DNA from: Geminicoccaceae bacterium
GTDB taxonomy: Bacteria; Pseudomonadota; Alphaproteobacteria; Geminicoccales; Geminicoccaceae
Direction: 5' to 3'
DNA length: 64,000 nt
NCBI GenBank assembly: GCA_028285265.1
Contig: JANQPX010000002.1
Coordinates: 124,001 to 188,000 of the forward strand
The notes under the pieces were generated by a model. The model was not told the origin of the DNA. It saw only the letters and a list, made by a program, of their open reading frames with translations, and ran no database searches. A program made the position numbers and the translations under genes. Positions 8,168 to 17,042 of the stretch are shown here, in pieces. The stretch's first letter is position 1. The number at the start of each line of letters is the position of its first letter.

Positions 8168-9016
8168 ATGGGCGCGACATACAAGCCCGACTCAAACTTC
8201 GTTTGGACCGACCTGTCATCCTATGACACAGCTGCGTCGCGTAGATTTTACGAAGCGGTGTTCGGTTGGAAATCCTATGGCATGGGACGCATCGATGCCG
8301 AGCCAAGTGACAGATTTGGCATGGATCACGTCAACTACCACATCGCCACACTAAGCGACCAACCTGCGGCTGGAATATTCGACATGCCGCCGTTCTTCCA
8401 GGAGATTAAAATGCCGCCGTTCTGGATGTCTTACTTAGCCGTGGATGACATCGAAGCGGTTGTCGCCCGCGCCGGTGACATTGCGGGGGTTACAATCGAC
8501 GTTGAGCCGACAGCTTTTGGTGATGGGACGATGGTCTTGATCCGGGATCCGCTGGGTGCCGGTTTTACTTGCTATGACGGCCCCAACATTGACGCTAAGG
8601 GTGATGGTAGCCAGTCCGGTCGCATGGTCTGGAATGAACTGATCACAGAGTCGATACTGGCTGTAGAGCAGTTCTATCGAGAGGTTCTGGGTTTCGATCT
8701 CGTTGAGGACAATGGCCATGATGGCAACCGCGTCAAGCTGACTAACGGGGCTGGAGAAGAGGTCGCTGGCATTCAAGAAGTCGATGCTTCGATCCGATCC
8801 AAGAAAGTATATTGGGTTCCGTTCTTTAGCGTCGACGGGCTGGCAGAATTAACATCTCGAGTGAACAGTGCCGGCGGAACCCAGATCTCAAAGACGGCTT
8901 ATGGTGGCAGCCTGAATTCAGCGATCTACTACGACAATACTGGGGCGGTCTTCGGAGTTGCTGAAACCGGCGCCAGGTATCGGGATGTTCGTCCCTGGTA
9001 TCGCAAGTCCTTTTGA
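8168..9016 (+). CDS. Two-domain VOC (glyoxalase/dioxygenase superfamily) protein
   Basis: A 282-residue protein made of two tandem vicinal-oxygen-chelate domains (about 8-130 and 140-270). Each starts with a WxDLxSxD / WNELITES-type strand followed by a helix (ASRRFYEAVFGWK; AVEQFYREVLGFD). The architecture is that of the CFP30B/27-kDa-antigen-like group, whose substrates are mostly unknown. ATG 8168 chosen because CGAAGGAG lies 7 bases upstream; the open frame extends upstream over the small membrane-protein gene but that part is a shadow. Likely the last enzyme gene of the TetR-controlled unit. Confidence 0.82.
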   Translation: MGATYKPDSNFVWTDLSSYDTAASRRFYEAVFGWKSYGMGRIDAEPSDRFGMDHVNYHIATLSDQPAAGIFDMPPFFQEIKMPPFWMSYLAVDDIEAVVARAGDIAGVTIDVEPTAFGDGTMVLIRDPLGAGFTCYDGPNIDAKGDGSQSGRMVWNELITESILAVEQFYREVLGFDLVEDNGHDGNRVKLTNGAGEEVAGIQEVDASIRSKKVYWVPFFSVDGLAELTSRVNSAGGTQISKTAYGGSLNSAIYYDNTGAVFGVAETGARYRDVRPWYRKSF

Positions 9017-9028
9017 TCTAAAGCACAA

Positions 9029-9412
9029 ATGAACGTCCTCATCAATTCCGGCACCTATAATCGCCGACCGAGGACACATCGGCTACTGTCCGAAGTGCAG
9101 AAGGTCTGCACCGAATATGAGATCGTTTCCGTATTCGCTGAGCTATGTGGCAATGCTACATCCGTAGCGCAGAAAGTTACGTGGTTTAGGTTCAACCACC
9201 TGATCGTGAAGGTTGAACTAGCTGATGTGATCACATGCGCGACACCCAACTATCAAGGTTCTATGATCGGGTTCTTGAAAGTCATCATCGATCACATCCC
9301 AGAACACGGTCCCAAGGACAAATCCATTGGCTTGATCGCGGTCAGCGACGGGATCTGCATTTGGATCGGCGGCAACAAAGCAGCTTCTGCCTTGGGGCAA
9401 AGCGCGTCATAG
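9029..9412 (+). pseudogene. Truncated NADPH-dependent FMN reductase-like gene ended by a repeat
   Basis: The 127-codon frame resembles the N-terminal two thirds of the NADPH-dependent FMN reductase/flavodoxin-like family: N-terminal strand MNVLINSGTYN with a THRLL segment, ADVITCATPNYQGSMIGFLK (about 76-95, matching the conserved aTPxYxgsmpGxLK) and KSIGLIAVSDG. Intact relatives are about 170-200 residues, so the C-terminal part is missing. The last codons and the TAG stop are formed by CAAAGCGCGTCATAGG, which is the left end of the dispersed repeat seen again at 12050 and 62970. Some activity cannot be excluded but it is probably a remnant. Confidence 0.55.
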
Positions 9413-9478
9413 GTGCCCACCATTGAACGACGGCTTCGGAGCGCATTTCTGCCGGAAGCCCTTATTTGCTAGGGCCGA
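9400..9478 (+). repeat. Dispersed intergenic repeat, long copy
   Basis: Left arm CAAAGCGCGTCATAGGTGCC (9399-9418) and core GCGCATTTCTGCCGGAAGCC (9441-9460). The same left arm is present at 12053 and 62971. It overlaps the 3' end of the truncated reductase. Confidence 0.7.
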
Positions 9479-10078
9479 TCAATCATTACGCGGCTGGACC
9501 TCTTTGTGCGCTGCAATTTGGACAAGGTTTCGCGCTGCAGCCGCGGCTGTCTCGGAATAGCGAGGATCACGGTGGACGAGCATTGTCGAGAACGTGCCGT
9601 CCAATAACAGAACGATTTGCTGCGCCAGATGCTCTGCATGGCTGATGTTCTCCGCTCGAAACCTTTCGGCGAGCCAGGCTTCGAATTTCTTCTTGTGGGC
9701 AGCACCAACCTTCATGGCCGGATGGCCAGGCATGTTGGCCAATTCAGCCGCTGTACGCAGGAACCCACAGCCCTTCCACTTCGGATGCCGGGCCGACTTG
9801 GCGACATTCAGAAAGATTGCAGCAATCTTGTCTGGTAACGAACCTTCGGCCTCAAAGAACCACCTTTCGTAGAGCTTTAGATTGGGTTGATCTCGCGAGA
9901 AGAGATAGGCGGCGATCAGATCATCTTTGCTCTTAAAATGGTAGTAGAGCGTCTTCTTTGTAACGCCTGCCTTCTCGGCGATCGCATCGACGCTGACAGC
10001 GCGGATGCCCTCGCCGTAAAACAGGCGATTTGCTGCATCGAGAACGCGATCTCGAGCGGATTTCGTGGTCGAGTTCAT
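9479..10078 (-). CDS. TetR-family transcriptional regulator
   Basis: A 199-residue repressor-type protein. Residues about 8-54 form the helix-turn-helix domain (RDRVLDAANRLFYGEGIRAV, then DAIAEKAGVTKKTLYYHFKS). The C-terminal domain carries GCGFLRTAAELANMPGHPAM, common in the AcrR/YxaF-like branch. It is divergent from the enoyl-CoA hydratase gene, with a 20-bp dyad (10087-10106) directly next to its start. ATG 10078 preferred to the adjacent TTG 10081. Likely represses itself and the hydratase gene. Confidence 0.86.
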   Translation of the reverse strand: MNSTTKSARDRVLDAANRLFYGEGIRAVSVDAIAEKAGVTKKTLYYHFKSKDDLIAAYLFSRDQPNLKLYERWFFEAEGSLPDKIAAIFLNVAKSARHPKWKGCGFLRTAAELANMPGHPAMKVGAAHKKKFEAWLAERFRAENISHAEHLAQQIVLLLDGTFSTMLVHRDPRYSETAAAAARNLVQIAAHKEVQPRND

Positions 10079-10086
10079 CAACTATG

Positions 10087-10106
10087 TATACTGTCTAGTG
10101 AGTATA
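10087..10106. promoter_or_regulatory. Putative TetR operator, TATACT-N2-CTAG-N2-AGTATA
   Basis: TATACTGTCTAGTGAGTATA: 6-base inverted arms around a central CTAG, 9 bp from the TetR start codon and 57 bp before the hydratase ATG. This is typical placement for an autoregulated TetR operator. Confidence 0.6.
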
Positions 10107-10163
10107 TTTCAAATCAGATTGGGTTTAGCGTTTCCTGAGACGCCGATAAAAGGGAATACGCTC

Positions 10164-10955
10164 ATGGTCGATACTGTCCTTTTTGAAAAACGAGACGCTA
10201 TCGCGCTCATCACGCTCAATCGCCCTGAAAAGCTAAATGCTCTCGACTATGCGACCGTCGATTTCCTCATGGAGGTGCTCAACCAGATTGAAGACGACAA
10301 GGGGATCCGTGCAGTAATCCTGACGGGAGCCGGCGACCGAGCATTCTCTGCCGGCGCCGACATTCATGAGTTTGCTGATAGTGTTCGAATGGGGCCTGAG
10401 CGAGCTGTGAAAGCGTTTTGCCGGCGTGGCCAGGCGTTGACTTCGCGCTTAGAAGCCTTCGACAAACCGATCATCGCGGCGATCAACGGCATGGCGTTCG
10501 GCGGTGGCTGCGAAATCGCCGAAGCCGTCCATCTTGCCGTAGCGAGCGAACGGGCATTGTTTGCCAAACCTGAGATCAAAATCGGCATTCCGCCAACCTT
10601 CGGAGGCACGCAGCGCCTACCGAGGCTCGCTGGACGTAAGCGTGCATTAGAGTTCCTGCTCACTGGCGAAACGTTCTCGCCAAACAGGGCTTATGAATTG
10701 GGCGTGGTGAATAAGATTGTGCCGCATGACGAATTGATGCAGGAGGCGTTAGCGCTCGCTGAATGTATTCTACGTCATTCCCCACTAGCAGTAGCTCGGA
10801 TCATCACCGCGGTCACACGTGGGCTCAACACGACCATCGAAGAAGGCCTTCAGATTGAACGGGAACAGTTTGCTCGGATGGCGGCATCGGACGACATCCG
10901 TGAAGGACTGACGGCTTGGATCGAGCGTCGAATCCCCCAATACGCCAATCACTGA
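10164..10955 (+). CDS. Enoyl-CoA hydratase/isomerase family protein
   Basis: A 263-residue crotonase-fold enzyme. AFSAGADIHEF (about 60-70) and NGMAFGGGCEIAEA (about 108-121) form the oxyanion hole (A64 and G114 backbone). Both catalytic glutamates of the hydratase type are present, E117 in GGGCE and E137 in KPEI, so hydration of 2-enoyl-CoA in fatty- or aromatic-acid breakdown is likely. ATG 10164 begins the family-typical N-terminus; the open frame upstream crosses the operator. No other beta-oxidation gene is adjacent, so the physiological acyl-CoA is unknown. Probably controlled by the divergent TetR. Confidence 0.88.
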   Translation: MVDTVLFEKRDAIALITLNRPEKLNALDYATVDFLMEVLNQIEDDKGIRAVILTGAGDRAFSAGADIHEFADSVRMGPERAVKAFCRRGQALTSRLEAFDKPIIAAINGMAFGGGCEIAEAVHLAVASERALFAKPEIKIGIPPTFGGTQRLPRLAGRKRALEFLLTGETFSPNRAYELGVVNKIVPHDELMQEALALAECILRHSPLAVARIITAVTRGLNTTIEEGLQIEREQFARMAASDDIREGLTAWIERRIPQYANH

Positions 10956-11027
10956 CTAGCGAAGCTAGAGACATGCTTGGATCAGAGGCTGGCGGTGCGA
11001 ACTGGATCATCAACACAGGAGTTAGTT

Positions 11028-11372
11028 ATGGTCGTCGTCATATTTGAGTCCTGGCCCAAACCAGGAAGCGGCCAAACCTACTTGGAGATGGGGCAGAGTA
11101 TGATGTCGCTCGTGGAAGGGTTTGACGGATTTATTTCGATCGAACGCTACGAAAGCGTCTCGGAGCCAGGTAAGTTTGTTGCGTTGTCTTTCTGGCGCGA
11201 TGAAGCGGCGATTGAGGCTTGGAGAAATGTAGCCGAGCATAGGCGCATTCAAGATGGAAGCCGCAAAGCCGTTTTCAATGACTATCGGCTTCGTGTTGCC
11301 AAGGTGGCACGTGACTATGGTATGTACGATCGCGGTGGGGCTCCGACGGATAGCATAGAAGTTCACGGCTGA
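11028..11372 (+). CDS. Antibiotic biosynthesis monooxygenase (ABM)-domain protein
   Basis: A 114-residue protein with the dimeric alpha/beta-barrel ABM pattern: VVVIFESWPKPG, MSLVEGFDGFISIERYES, KFVALSFWRDEAAIEAWRN and HRRIQDGSRKAVFNDYRLRV. The family includes cofactor-free quinone-forming monooxygenases and heme-degrading proteins, but most members, like this one, are uncharacterised. ATG 11028 has CAGGAG 6 bases upstream. It lies 72 bp after the enoyl-CoA hydratase on the same strand and may be co-transcribed with it. Confidence 0.8.
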   Translation: MVVVIFESWPKPGSGQTYLEMGQSMMSLVEGFDGFISIERYESVSEPGKFVALSFWRDEAAIEAWRNVAEHRRIQDGSRKAVFNDYRLRVAKVARDYGMYDRGGAPTDSIEVHG

Positions 11373-11632
11373 GCTCGCAGGAGAACGGCTGGCCTAGGAC
11401 ACGACCGGAGTCTAACCCGCTCGTCGCAGTGACCACTATGTGCTCGTTTGCTGCTGTTTCGGGCGATCCGTGACCGAAATATCCGCTTAATGGAATACTT
11501 CCGCCACGAAGTTGGGGGACCCTCGTGCCATCTTTGGACACATGGGAGCATCCGCCGAAGGGCGAGAATGCGGACTTTGGCGTTGTCGCGATTTCAAGGT
11601 AAGCTTCATTTACCCAGAATTCGGAGGTGACA

Positions 11633-11997
11633 GTGTCCGCACAGCTTGGCCGCATCATCATCTACACCAAGAAGCTCGAAGAAGTTGGGACTTTTATTGC
11701 AAGCACTTTGGCTTTGAAGTTCTGCGGCTCCAAGATGACAGGATCGTTGAACTTGTCGCTCAAGGGACTGGAAGCAATATACTTCTGTACCCTATGTCGA
11801 CCAGCAGAAAGGACGGCCAAACTCTTGTCAAACTGGTTTTCGATGTTGAGGATGTTGAAGAGTTTTGCCGAAGCTCGGAAGAGCGCGGGCTAAAATTCGG
11901 CTCTGTTCATCGCGCTGACGGTTACTGCTTCGCTAATGCAAAAGACCCTGCCAAAAACTCTATCTCCGTTTCAAGCCGCGCTTTTGTGAAGCGGTAG
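11633..11997 (+). pseudogene. VOC family gene with a frameshift
   Basis: From GTG 11633 (GGAGG 5 bases upstream) the frame begins SAQLGRIIIYTKKLEE, a typical VOC N-terminus. It then loses similarity, while the -1 frame continues with DFYCKHFGFEVLRL, GQTLVKLVFDVEDVEEFC and GYCFANAKDPAKNSISVSS to the TAG at 11995. Joining the two at about 11683-11692 restores a normal 120-residue glyoxalase/bleomycin-resistance-like protein, so a one-base deletion there is the likely lesion. A sequencing error would give the same picture. Function of the family member unknown. Confidence 0.7.
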
Positions 11998-12049
11998 GTC
12001 TGAGCTCTTTTTGGCCGCTGCGCCTGCTAAACCTTGAGTCAAGTGTGGG

Positions 12050-12133
12050 TCAAAGCACGTCATAAGCGCCCACCCTTGGACGACGGCTTTGGGGCACATT
12101 TTTGCAGGAAGCTTTGAGTCGCAAATGTGTCAG
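12050..12133 (+). repeat. Dispersed intergenic repeat, long copy
   Basis: Left arm GGTCAAAGCACGTCATAAGC and core GGCACATTTTTGCAGGAAGC followed by GTGTCA. Nearly the same left arm as at 62971. It sits between the broken VOC gene and the LysE-family gene. Confidence 0.7.
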
Positions 12134-12228
12134 TATCAGACTCAGGATTTGCTGTGTTTGCTCCATTGCGCCGCCGAGATCGAACCATCAAGATGAGTTG
12201 ACAGCAGTTCCAGACCGGAGCGTTTTAG

Positions 12229-12855
12229 ATGGATGTCGTTGCGATCGTATCTGCCATTGCAGGCGCAATTTTCGTTGGTGCCATAAGCCCAGGACCGAGT
12301 TTTGTTGTCGTGACACAGACCGCTGTTGCCACGTCCAGGGCCAACGGAGTCGCTGCGGCGATCGGGATGGGTGTTGGTGGCGCTATCTTTGCTGCTGCGG
12401 CGTTGATGGGATTGCACGTTGTGCTGAAAAACGTTCCTTGGCTTTATGTCGGGTTGAAGATTGCCGGTGGTTGTTACTTGCTTTATCTCGCCCTCAGGCT
12501 TTGGAGAGGGGCTGGCGAAGTCCTCGCCAATGATGCTCCGGTGTTTGTTCGATCCAGAGGAATTGCAAGGTCGTTCATACTTGGCCTGACCACACAACTC
12601 AGCAACCCAAAGACGGCCGTTGTTTATGCGAGCGTCTTTGCTGCGCTACTTCCGCAGGCCGCACCGCAATGGGTCGCCATCGTCCTCATACCAATGATCT
12701 TTGCAATTGAGGCTGGATGGTACGGCTTGGTCGCTGTGTTGTTCTCTTTGGATCGCCCGCGCCGTGGCTACTTGAAGTCAAAGCTATGGATGGACCGGCT
12801 CGCAGGTGGCGTTATGGGATTACTGGGTCTCAAGATCATTTCAGAGGCGCGCTGA
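12229..12855 (+). CDS. LysE/RhtB-family amino-acid exporter
   Basis: A 208-residue inner-membrane protein of the LysE/RhtB superfamily with the family signature GAISPGPSFVVVTQTA (about 17-32), five or six hydrophobic segments, and the second conserved motif RSFILGLTTQLSNPKTAVV (about 108-126). Such carriers export amino acids or their lactones by proton exchange. The substrate cannot be predicted. ATG 12229 has GGAG about 10 bases upstream. No regulator of the Lrp or LysR type is next to it. Confidence 0.88.
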   Translation: MDVVAIVSAIAGAIFVGAISPGPSFVVVTQTAVATSRANGVAAAIGMGVGGAIFAAAALMGLHVVLKNVPWLYVGLKIAGGCYLLYLALRLWRGAGEVLANDAPVFVRSRGIARSFILGLTTQLSNPKTAVVYASVFAALLPQAAPQWVAIVLIPMIFAIEAGWYGLVAVLFSLDRPRRGYLKSKLWMDRLAGGVMGLLGLKIISEAR

Positions 12856-13413
12856 ACGTCTCCGCCAGGTCTAGTCTGTGCATTTGCATGAGACGTGGCT
12901 TTCGAGCTTTGTGCCGGGAAGCGGCCTTACAGCTAGGCGTTTGACCGCCATACGGGCTCTCAGGCCTATTTCTGTCACAAGCTAGGTAACTGGGCAGTGC
13001 CAGGAACCGACACGACCTAATCGTCCAAGCATTGGGTAACCTGCTTCAATCGAGAGTCATTCCGCGGAAAAAGAGACGACCGAGCGACGGTTTTTCTCTT
13101 GCCGACGTCGAAGCTATCAGCAATCAATTGGGAATTCCAACAAGCCCGTAGGAGCCTGACTCTTGCCATCGTAATCGCCGGTCTCACCAGCTCTCGTCCG
13201 CACACATGACAGCATGGCTGCTGTTGTGAAGGTATAAATGTGTTCGTCGAGGTGGCGGCCTGAGGCCGGCAAGGCAAGCCTAAATCGCTGAGAAGCGGCT
13301 CTGTAGCCTTCGTTCAAGCCATCTTTCCACGCATTGTACGCCCACGCCCTGCCGATTGAACCACGTTCTCAACCGTCGTCTCAACGGACTTCCACCAGGA
13401 AGACCGAGGCGAT
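12856..13413. other. Long intergenic region with one repeat copy
   Basis: A diverged dispersed-repeat core lies at 12963-13002 (GGCCTATTTCTGTCACAAGC ... GGCAGTGCCA). Short frames on the minus strand (for example 66 codons at 13117-13317) lack recognisable similarity or a good start signal. Otherwise nothing was identified. Confidence 0.45.
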
Positions 13414-14070
13414 ATGTCAGGCATTTTGCGTGTCCGATGGACCGTTACTCCGAAAGATACACCACAGCCCCTGGTCACTTGCAATCGATGCGGTTGTCTC
13501 AGGCCCTTTCAGAGTAGTGGCAAATTCAGATTGAATGCCCAAGGCAAGAAGCTGGATGCGTGGCTCATCTATCAATGTACATCCTGCGATAGCACATGGA
13601 ACTGCCCGATATTCGAGCGCAAGACTGTCAGAGAAGTCGATCCTGCCACTATGGAAGCTCTCCAATCCAACAGTCAGCCCTTGGCCAAAGCAATGGCCTT
13701 TGACAGGGGGTGGCTCCGCCGACATGCGTTGTCGGTCACTGATCTCAATGGCGCAGATGTTCATAAAGAGCTGGTGTCCGGTGCAGCTAAGCCATGGCTT
13801 GCCCTAGAAATCCTGCTGGCCTTGCCATTCCAACTTCCGTTACGAACGGATCGTCTTCTAGCAGGAGAGCTTGGCTTGTCGAGAGCGCAGCTCCGAAATC
13901 TCGAACGGAATGGTAAGCTTCGCGTTGTCCAGCCAAAGAACGCATCCATTCGGCGGCCGGCAGAGGACCGGATGTGTATCTGCATCGATCTTCAAGAGGT
14001 CGCTAGAGGAGCTATTGTCGGCACGGCGACGGCCCTTGATCTCGAAAGCATAGCGTCAGACATCTTTTGA
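13414..14070 (+). CDS. DUF1062-domain protein with zinc-ribbon-like cysteines
   Basis: A 218-residue protein matching the DUF1062 family. The N-terminal third has C23-x2-C26 (TCNRCGC) and C55-x2-C58 (YQCTSCDSTW), a probable zinc ribbon. The middle part reads FDRGWLRRHALSVTDLNGA and the C-terminal third contains a helix-turn-helix-like stretch GELGLSRAQLRNLERNGKL followed by a basic segment, which suggests nucleic-acid binding. Role unknown. The ATG lies in AGGCGATATG, with a GAGG just ahead. It is monocistronic, with a repeat-bearing gap downstream. Confidence 0.8.
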   Translation: MSGILRVRWTVTPKDTPQPLVTCNRCGCLRPFQSSGKFRLNAQGKKLDAWLIYQCTSCDSTWNCPIFERKTVREVDPATMEALQSNSQPLAKAMAFDRGWLRRHALSVTDLNGADVHKELVSGAAKPWLALEILLALPFQLPLRTDRLLAGELGLSRAQLRNLERNGKLRVVQPKNASIRRPAEDRMCICIDLQEVARGAIVGTATALDLESIASDIF

Positions 14071-14403
14071 ATAGCCGCAATCCGAAGGAGCGTGCTGCGC
14101 GTTCGGCCGACGTTCCAGTTTGGGCTTATCCCGCTGGCTATTGGTCAGGCTGTTATGAACGTTCAGGGTCAAAAGGGGTGATTTAGCGACAAAAAGAGGT
14201 AGCGCCCGCTTTCCTAAGCAAAGCAGTCTCCAAGGCCGGAATTCGCCTGACATGTCTGATGTCGAGCGCATTCTCGTCATAAGGGCCTTGGCCGCGAAGG
14301 GGCAAGACCGGTCGCCCGCAACAATGTGCGAGCGCAAGAACCGGGTCGCTGAACGTCTCTGTTCGGCGTATTTCAACGGCTCACCTCAAAATGGAGAGCC
14401 CTG
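14071..14403 (+). repeat. Gap holding dispersed repeat, variant type B
   Basis: A segment at 14206-14300 (CCTAAGCAAAGCAGTCTCCA, AATTCGCCTGACATGTCTGA, then GCGCATTCTCGTCATAAGGG) is clearly homologous to 54590-54690 and ends in a core resembling the common repeat. The remaining sequence up to 14403 shows no gene; GGAGAGCCCTG precedes the SDR start. Confidence 0.55.
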
Positions 14404-15156
14404 ATGAAGCTCAATGGGAAAACCGTCATCATCACCGGGGCGAGTAGCGGAATCGGCGCATCTGCAGCCCTGCTGTTTGCCTCAGAAGGTGCCAATCTGG
14501 TTCTCGGTGCACGTCGCGCAGAGCGTCTGGAAGATTTGATCAATCGAATTGCGCGTGAGGACGGTCATGCCGTTTTTTGCGCCGGTGATATCCAGGATGA
14601 AGACTATGCAGAGGCTCTAGTTGAACTAGCGAAAAATACGTTTGGTGGCCTCGACGCTGCCTTCAACAATGGCGGAATCACAGGCGTACTCGGACCCGTA
14701 CCTGGCATGGATAGGGTGAACTGGCAAACGGTAATATCGACCAACTTAACTAGTGCATTCTACGCTGCGAAGTACCAGATCCCGGCGATGAAGCTGAATG
14801 GCGGCGGATCAATCGTGTTTACGTCATCGTTCGTAGGTCACACGATCGGACTACCGGGCATGGGGGCCTATGCTGCCTCAAAAGCAGGGTTGATTGGCTT
14901 GACGCAAGTCCTCGCTGCTGAGCATGGTCGCGAAGGAATTCGCGCCAATGCCTTACTGCCTGGAGGAACGAAAACGGCCATGGCTGGTGATGATGTCGAG
15001 TTCCACAAAGTGGTCAGCGAATTTCATGCCCTGAAGCGGATGGCCACTCCCGAAGAGATTGCCAAGGTGGCTCTTTTTCTTGTTTCAGGTGAGTCGTCGT
15101 TCATCACGGGAAGCGCGCTGATCGCCGACGGCGGGAACTCGATCAACAAGATCTAG
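14404..15156 (+). CDS. Short-chain dehydrogenase/reductase (SDR)
   Basis: A 250-residue classical SDR. TGASSGIG (11-18) binds the cofactor, NNGG (88-91) takes the place of NNAG, and the catalytic residues S141/S142, Y156 and K160 (YAASK) are intact. The arginines at 37-38 after the second strand favour NADP(H). The C-terminus ending SALIADGGNSINKI is family-typical. It acts in the cytoplasm on an unknown alcohol or ketone. ATG 14404 has TGGAGAG 6 bases upstream. The neighbour on the opposite strand is a serine hydrolase, so no operon. Confidence 0.87.
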   Translation: MKLNGKTVIITGASSGIGASAALLFASEGANLVLGARRAERLEDLINRIAREDGHAVFCAGDIQDEDYAEALVELAKNTFGGLDAAFNNGGITGVLGPVPGMDRVNWQTVISTNLTSAFYAAKYQIPAMKLNGGGSIVFTSSFVGHTIGLPGMGAYAASKAGLIGLTQVLAAEHGREGIRANALLPGGTKTAMAGDDVEFHKVVSEFHALKRMATPEEIAKVALFLVSGESSFITGSALIADGGNSINKI

Positions 15157-15264
15157 TGGCAACAACGGGATATGTCACCGCAATAGCGCCCATAGCGCTG
15201 CTGTCTGCTTGAGGCCGCAAAGCCATCGCCCCGAGTGTCTTAGCCCCGGAATGGTCCGCTCTTT

Positions 15265-15304
15265 AGCGCCTTCTTGCCAGAACGCCGGCTTCGTGTTCGT
15301 GCCA
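15265..15304 (+). repeat. Dispersed repeat core copy
   Basis: AGCGCCTTCTTGCCAGAACG ... GTTCGTGCCA, closest to the copy at 50001-50040. It lies immediately downstream of both converging genes. Confidence 0.6.
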
Positions 15305-15314
15305 ACTTCTGGCG

Positions 15315-16661
15315 CTACGAACAACGCGGCATCGTCTCGCTTGGATTCCAGAATCGCAGACTAGTCGCCTTACCAGATTCGTCGTAGTCGAACTCGACCC
15401 GGTGCTCCATGTCTTCGATCACGAATTCGCTAGGCGAACGTGGCATCAGGTAAAACCTACCATGCCTAGGACTTTGGATTTCAAGTCGGGCAGCGTTTCG
15501 TCGAATGATCAGCCTATCTCGATTCCAGCGATATTCGCCACAGAGGGCGTCCATCTCCGCCTCAGCTAAAGCGTTCGTTTCACTCGATCGCCTGAATTCG
15601 GGAATGTCGATCAGTTTTGGCTGCGCGACGGGCGGTTTGGTTCTGGCTCTGAGGATCATATCGACCAGTTTTCGTAGATCTGCGTCCGGGATCGGACGCC
15701 TCCAATTCCGATAGGTATCAGCACGAAGCAAGATGACGAGCTGCGCACGCGGGATCACGTAGATCCGATGCCCTACGCCAGCAGCATAGTAAGCGCCAAG
15801 CTCGCCAATCGCCTCACCTTCAATCCACCAAAGATAGCCATAACCACCATAACGAGGCCCGTCAGAATGAGCACGCGTGCTCTCACGGATCCACGCTGAT
15901 GGAATTAGCTGTTGATCCTGCCATTTGCCTTCGTGCAAGTAGAGCAGACCAAAGCGAGCGAGGTCACGTGCCGACATGCGGAACGGGTAGGCCGGGTGGG
16001 TCGAGTGCTGAGGCTCAAGGTGGTAGTAGCCATGGCGCGGCTGAAAATCCTGCATTGCCATGGGCTTGGCGAGTTGGCGATCAAATGCATCAAATACATC
16101 GCCTCCGGTTTTTAGATTGTAGACGGTGCCTAGGACGTTGAAGTCCCAATTGTTGTAATGCCAATGGCTGCCCGGCATATGGCTTCCTCTTGCCGGGCGA
16201 TCCTCCCTCATGTTTGGAGATTCATAGGCTGCGGGGAGATAGACGCCTGAACGTGCCTTCAGCAGATCGGAGACCCTTGCGGTTTTTTCAATATCAGTTA
16301 GCGGCGGATTGTCGTCGATAGGGATTGAGCCAAGGGTCTCGTCCAAATCGATGCAACCCTGCGAGACGGCTTGCCCATAGAGTGCACTCAACAGGCTCTT
16401 ACGGATCGAATGGCACATGAAGCGACGCTCGATCTGACCCCAATGCGTGACCACGATGCCGTTGAACACCACCATCACGGCAGCTGATCCGATCTTCTCC
16501 GAAAACCGTCTCGCTTCCGCAAGCGCACGTTCAGACCACCCCGCTTGCTCGACAGTCTCATAGCACTGCCAGCACGCACTCGGGTAAACAGCTTCGAGTG
16601 TCCTGGCCCACTGATCCCAGTCTTCGACGGGATAGCCACCTTTGATAGAGACGTCTCCCAT
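15315..16661 (-). CDS. Cytoplasmic serine hydrolase, beta-lactamase class C fold
   Basis: A 448-residue protein of the class C beta-lactamase superfamily. S85-I-R-K88 is the nucleophile motif and Y169-N-N the second motif (HYNNWDFNVLG). RMSARDLARFGLLYL and YGGYGYLWWIEG are conserved downstream blocks, and AGVGHRIYV replaces the KTG box. About 90 extra C-terminal residues form a beta-rich domain (GEYRWNRDRLIIRR onward). No signal peptide is visible, unlike the hydrolase at 4763. Ester or amide cleavage of an unidentified substrate is expected. The ATG at 16661 follows GGAGCC at a suitable distance. Confidence 0.82.
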   Translation of the reverse strand: MGDVSIKGGYPVEDWDQWARTLEAVYPSACWQCYETVEQAGWSERALAEARRFSEKIGSAAVMVVFNGIVVTHWGQIERRFMCHSIRKSLLSALYGQAVSQGCIDLDETLGSIPIDDNPPLTDIEKTARVSDLLKARSGVYLPAAYESPNMREDRPARGSHMPGSHWHYNNWDFNVLGTVYNLKTGGDVFDAFDRQLAKPMAMQDFQPRHGYYHLEPQHSTHPAYPFRMSARDLARFGLLYLHEGKWQDQQLIPSAWIRESTRAHSDGPRYGGYGYLWWIEGEAIGELGAYYAAGVGHRIYVIPRAQLVILLRADTYRNWRRPIPDADLRKLVDMILRARTKPPVAQPKLIDIPEFRRSSETNALAEAEMDALCGEYRWNRDRLIIRRNAARLEIQSPRHGRFYLMPRSPSEFVIEDMEHRVEFDYDESGKATSLRFWNPSETMPRCS

Positions 16662-16861
16662 TATTGGCTCCTATGAGGCTGCTTGGTCTAGGATAAGCTC
16701 ATGCATGATTGTGGCAGGGGCATTCTCTAAAGATAGATGTCGGTCCGCAGGGTTCGATTACACGACAACGAGAATGCCCGAAGGGGGTCAGCAAGAGAAA
16801 CTAGCGCTCCCGTCTAACTGTCCGCAAAGCACAGCCAAGCTGCCGTTATCCTAGAAACTCG

Positions 16862-16920
16862 CACGAAATGCCGGCTTTCGCGCACATCTTTGTCGGAAGT
16901 CTTGATTCGCAAATGCGCCA
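16862..16920 (+). repeat. Dispersed repeat core copy
   Basis: GCGCACATCTTTGTCGGAAG followed by CTTGATTCGCAAATGCGCCA, very close to the 3' halves of the copies at 12093 and 63011. It sits in the 380-bp gap upstream of the DUF1993 gene. Confidence 0.65.
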
Positions 16921-17042
16921 GGGACAGACCTTGGCGCTATCGGCATGCCGGCGATGGCGTGTATTCTGCAGACCTTGCGCGTTTGTGGGACGAGGTACAA
17001 AATTCTCGGAGAAACCTAGTAGTTAGTTGGATCAAGCGCGCT

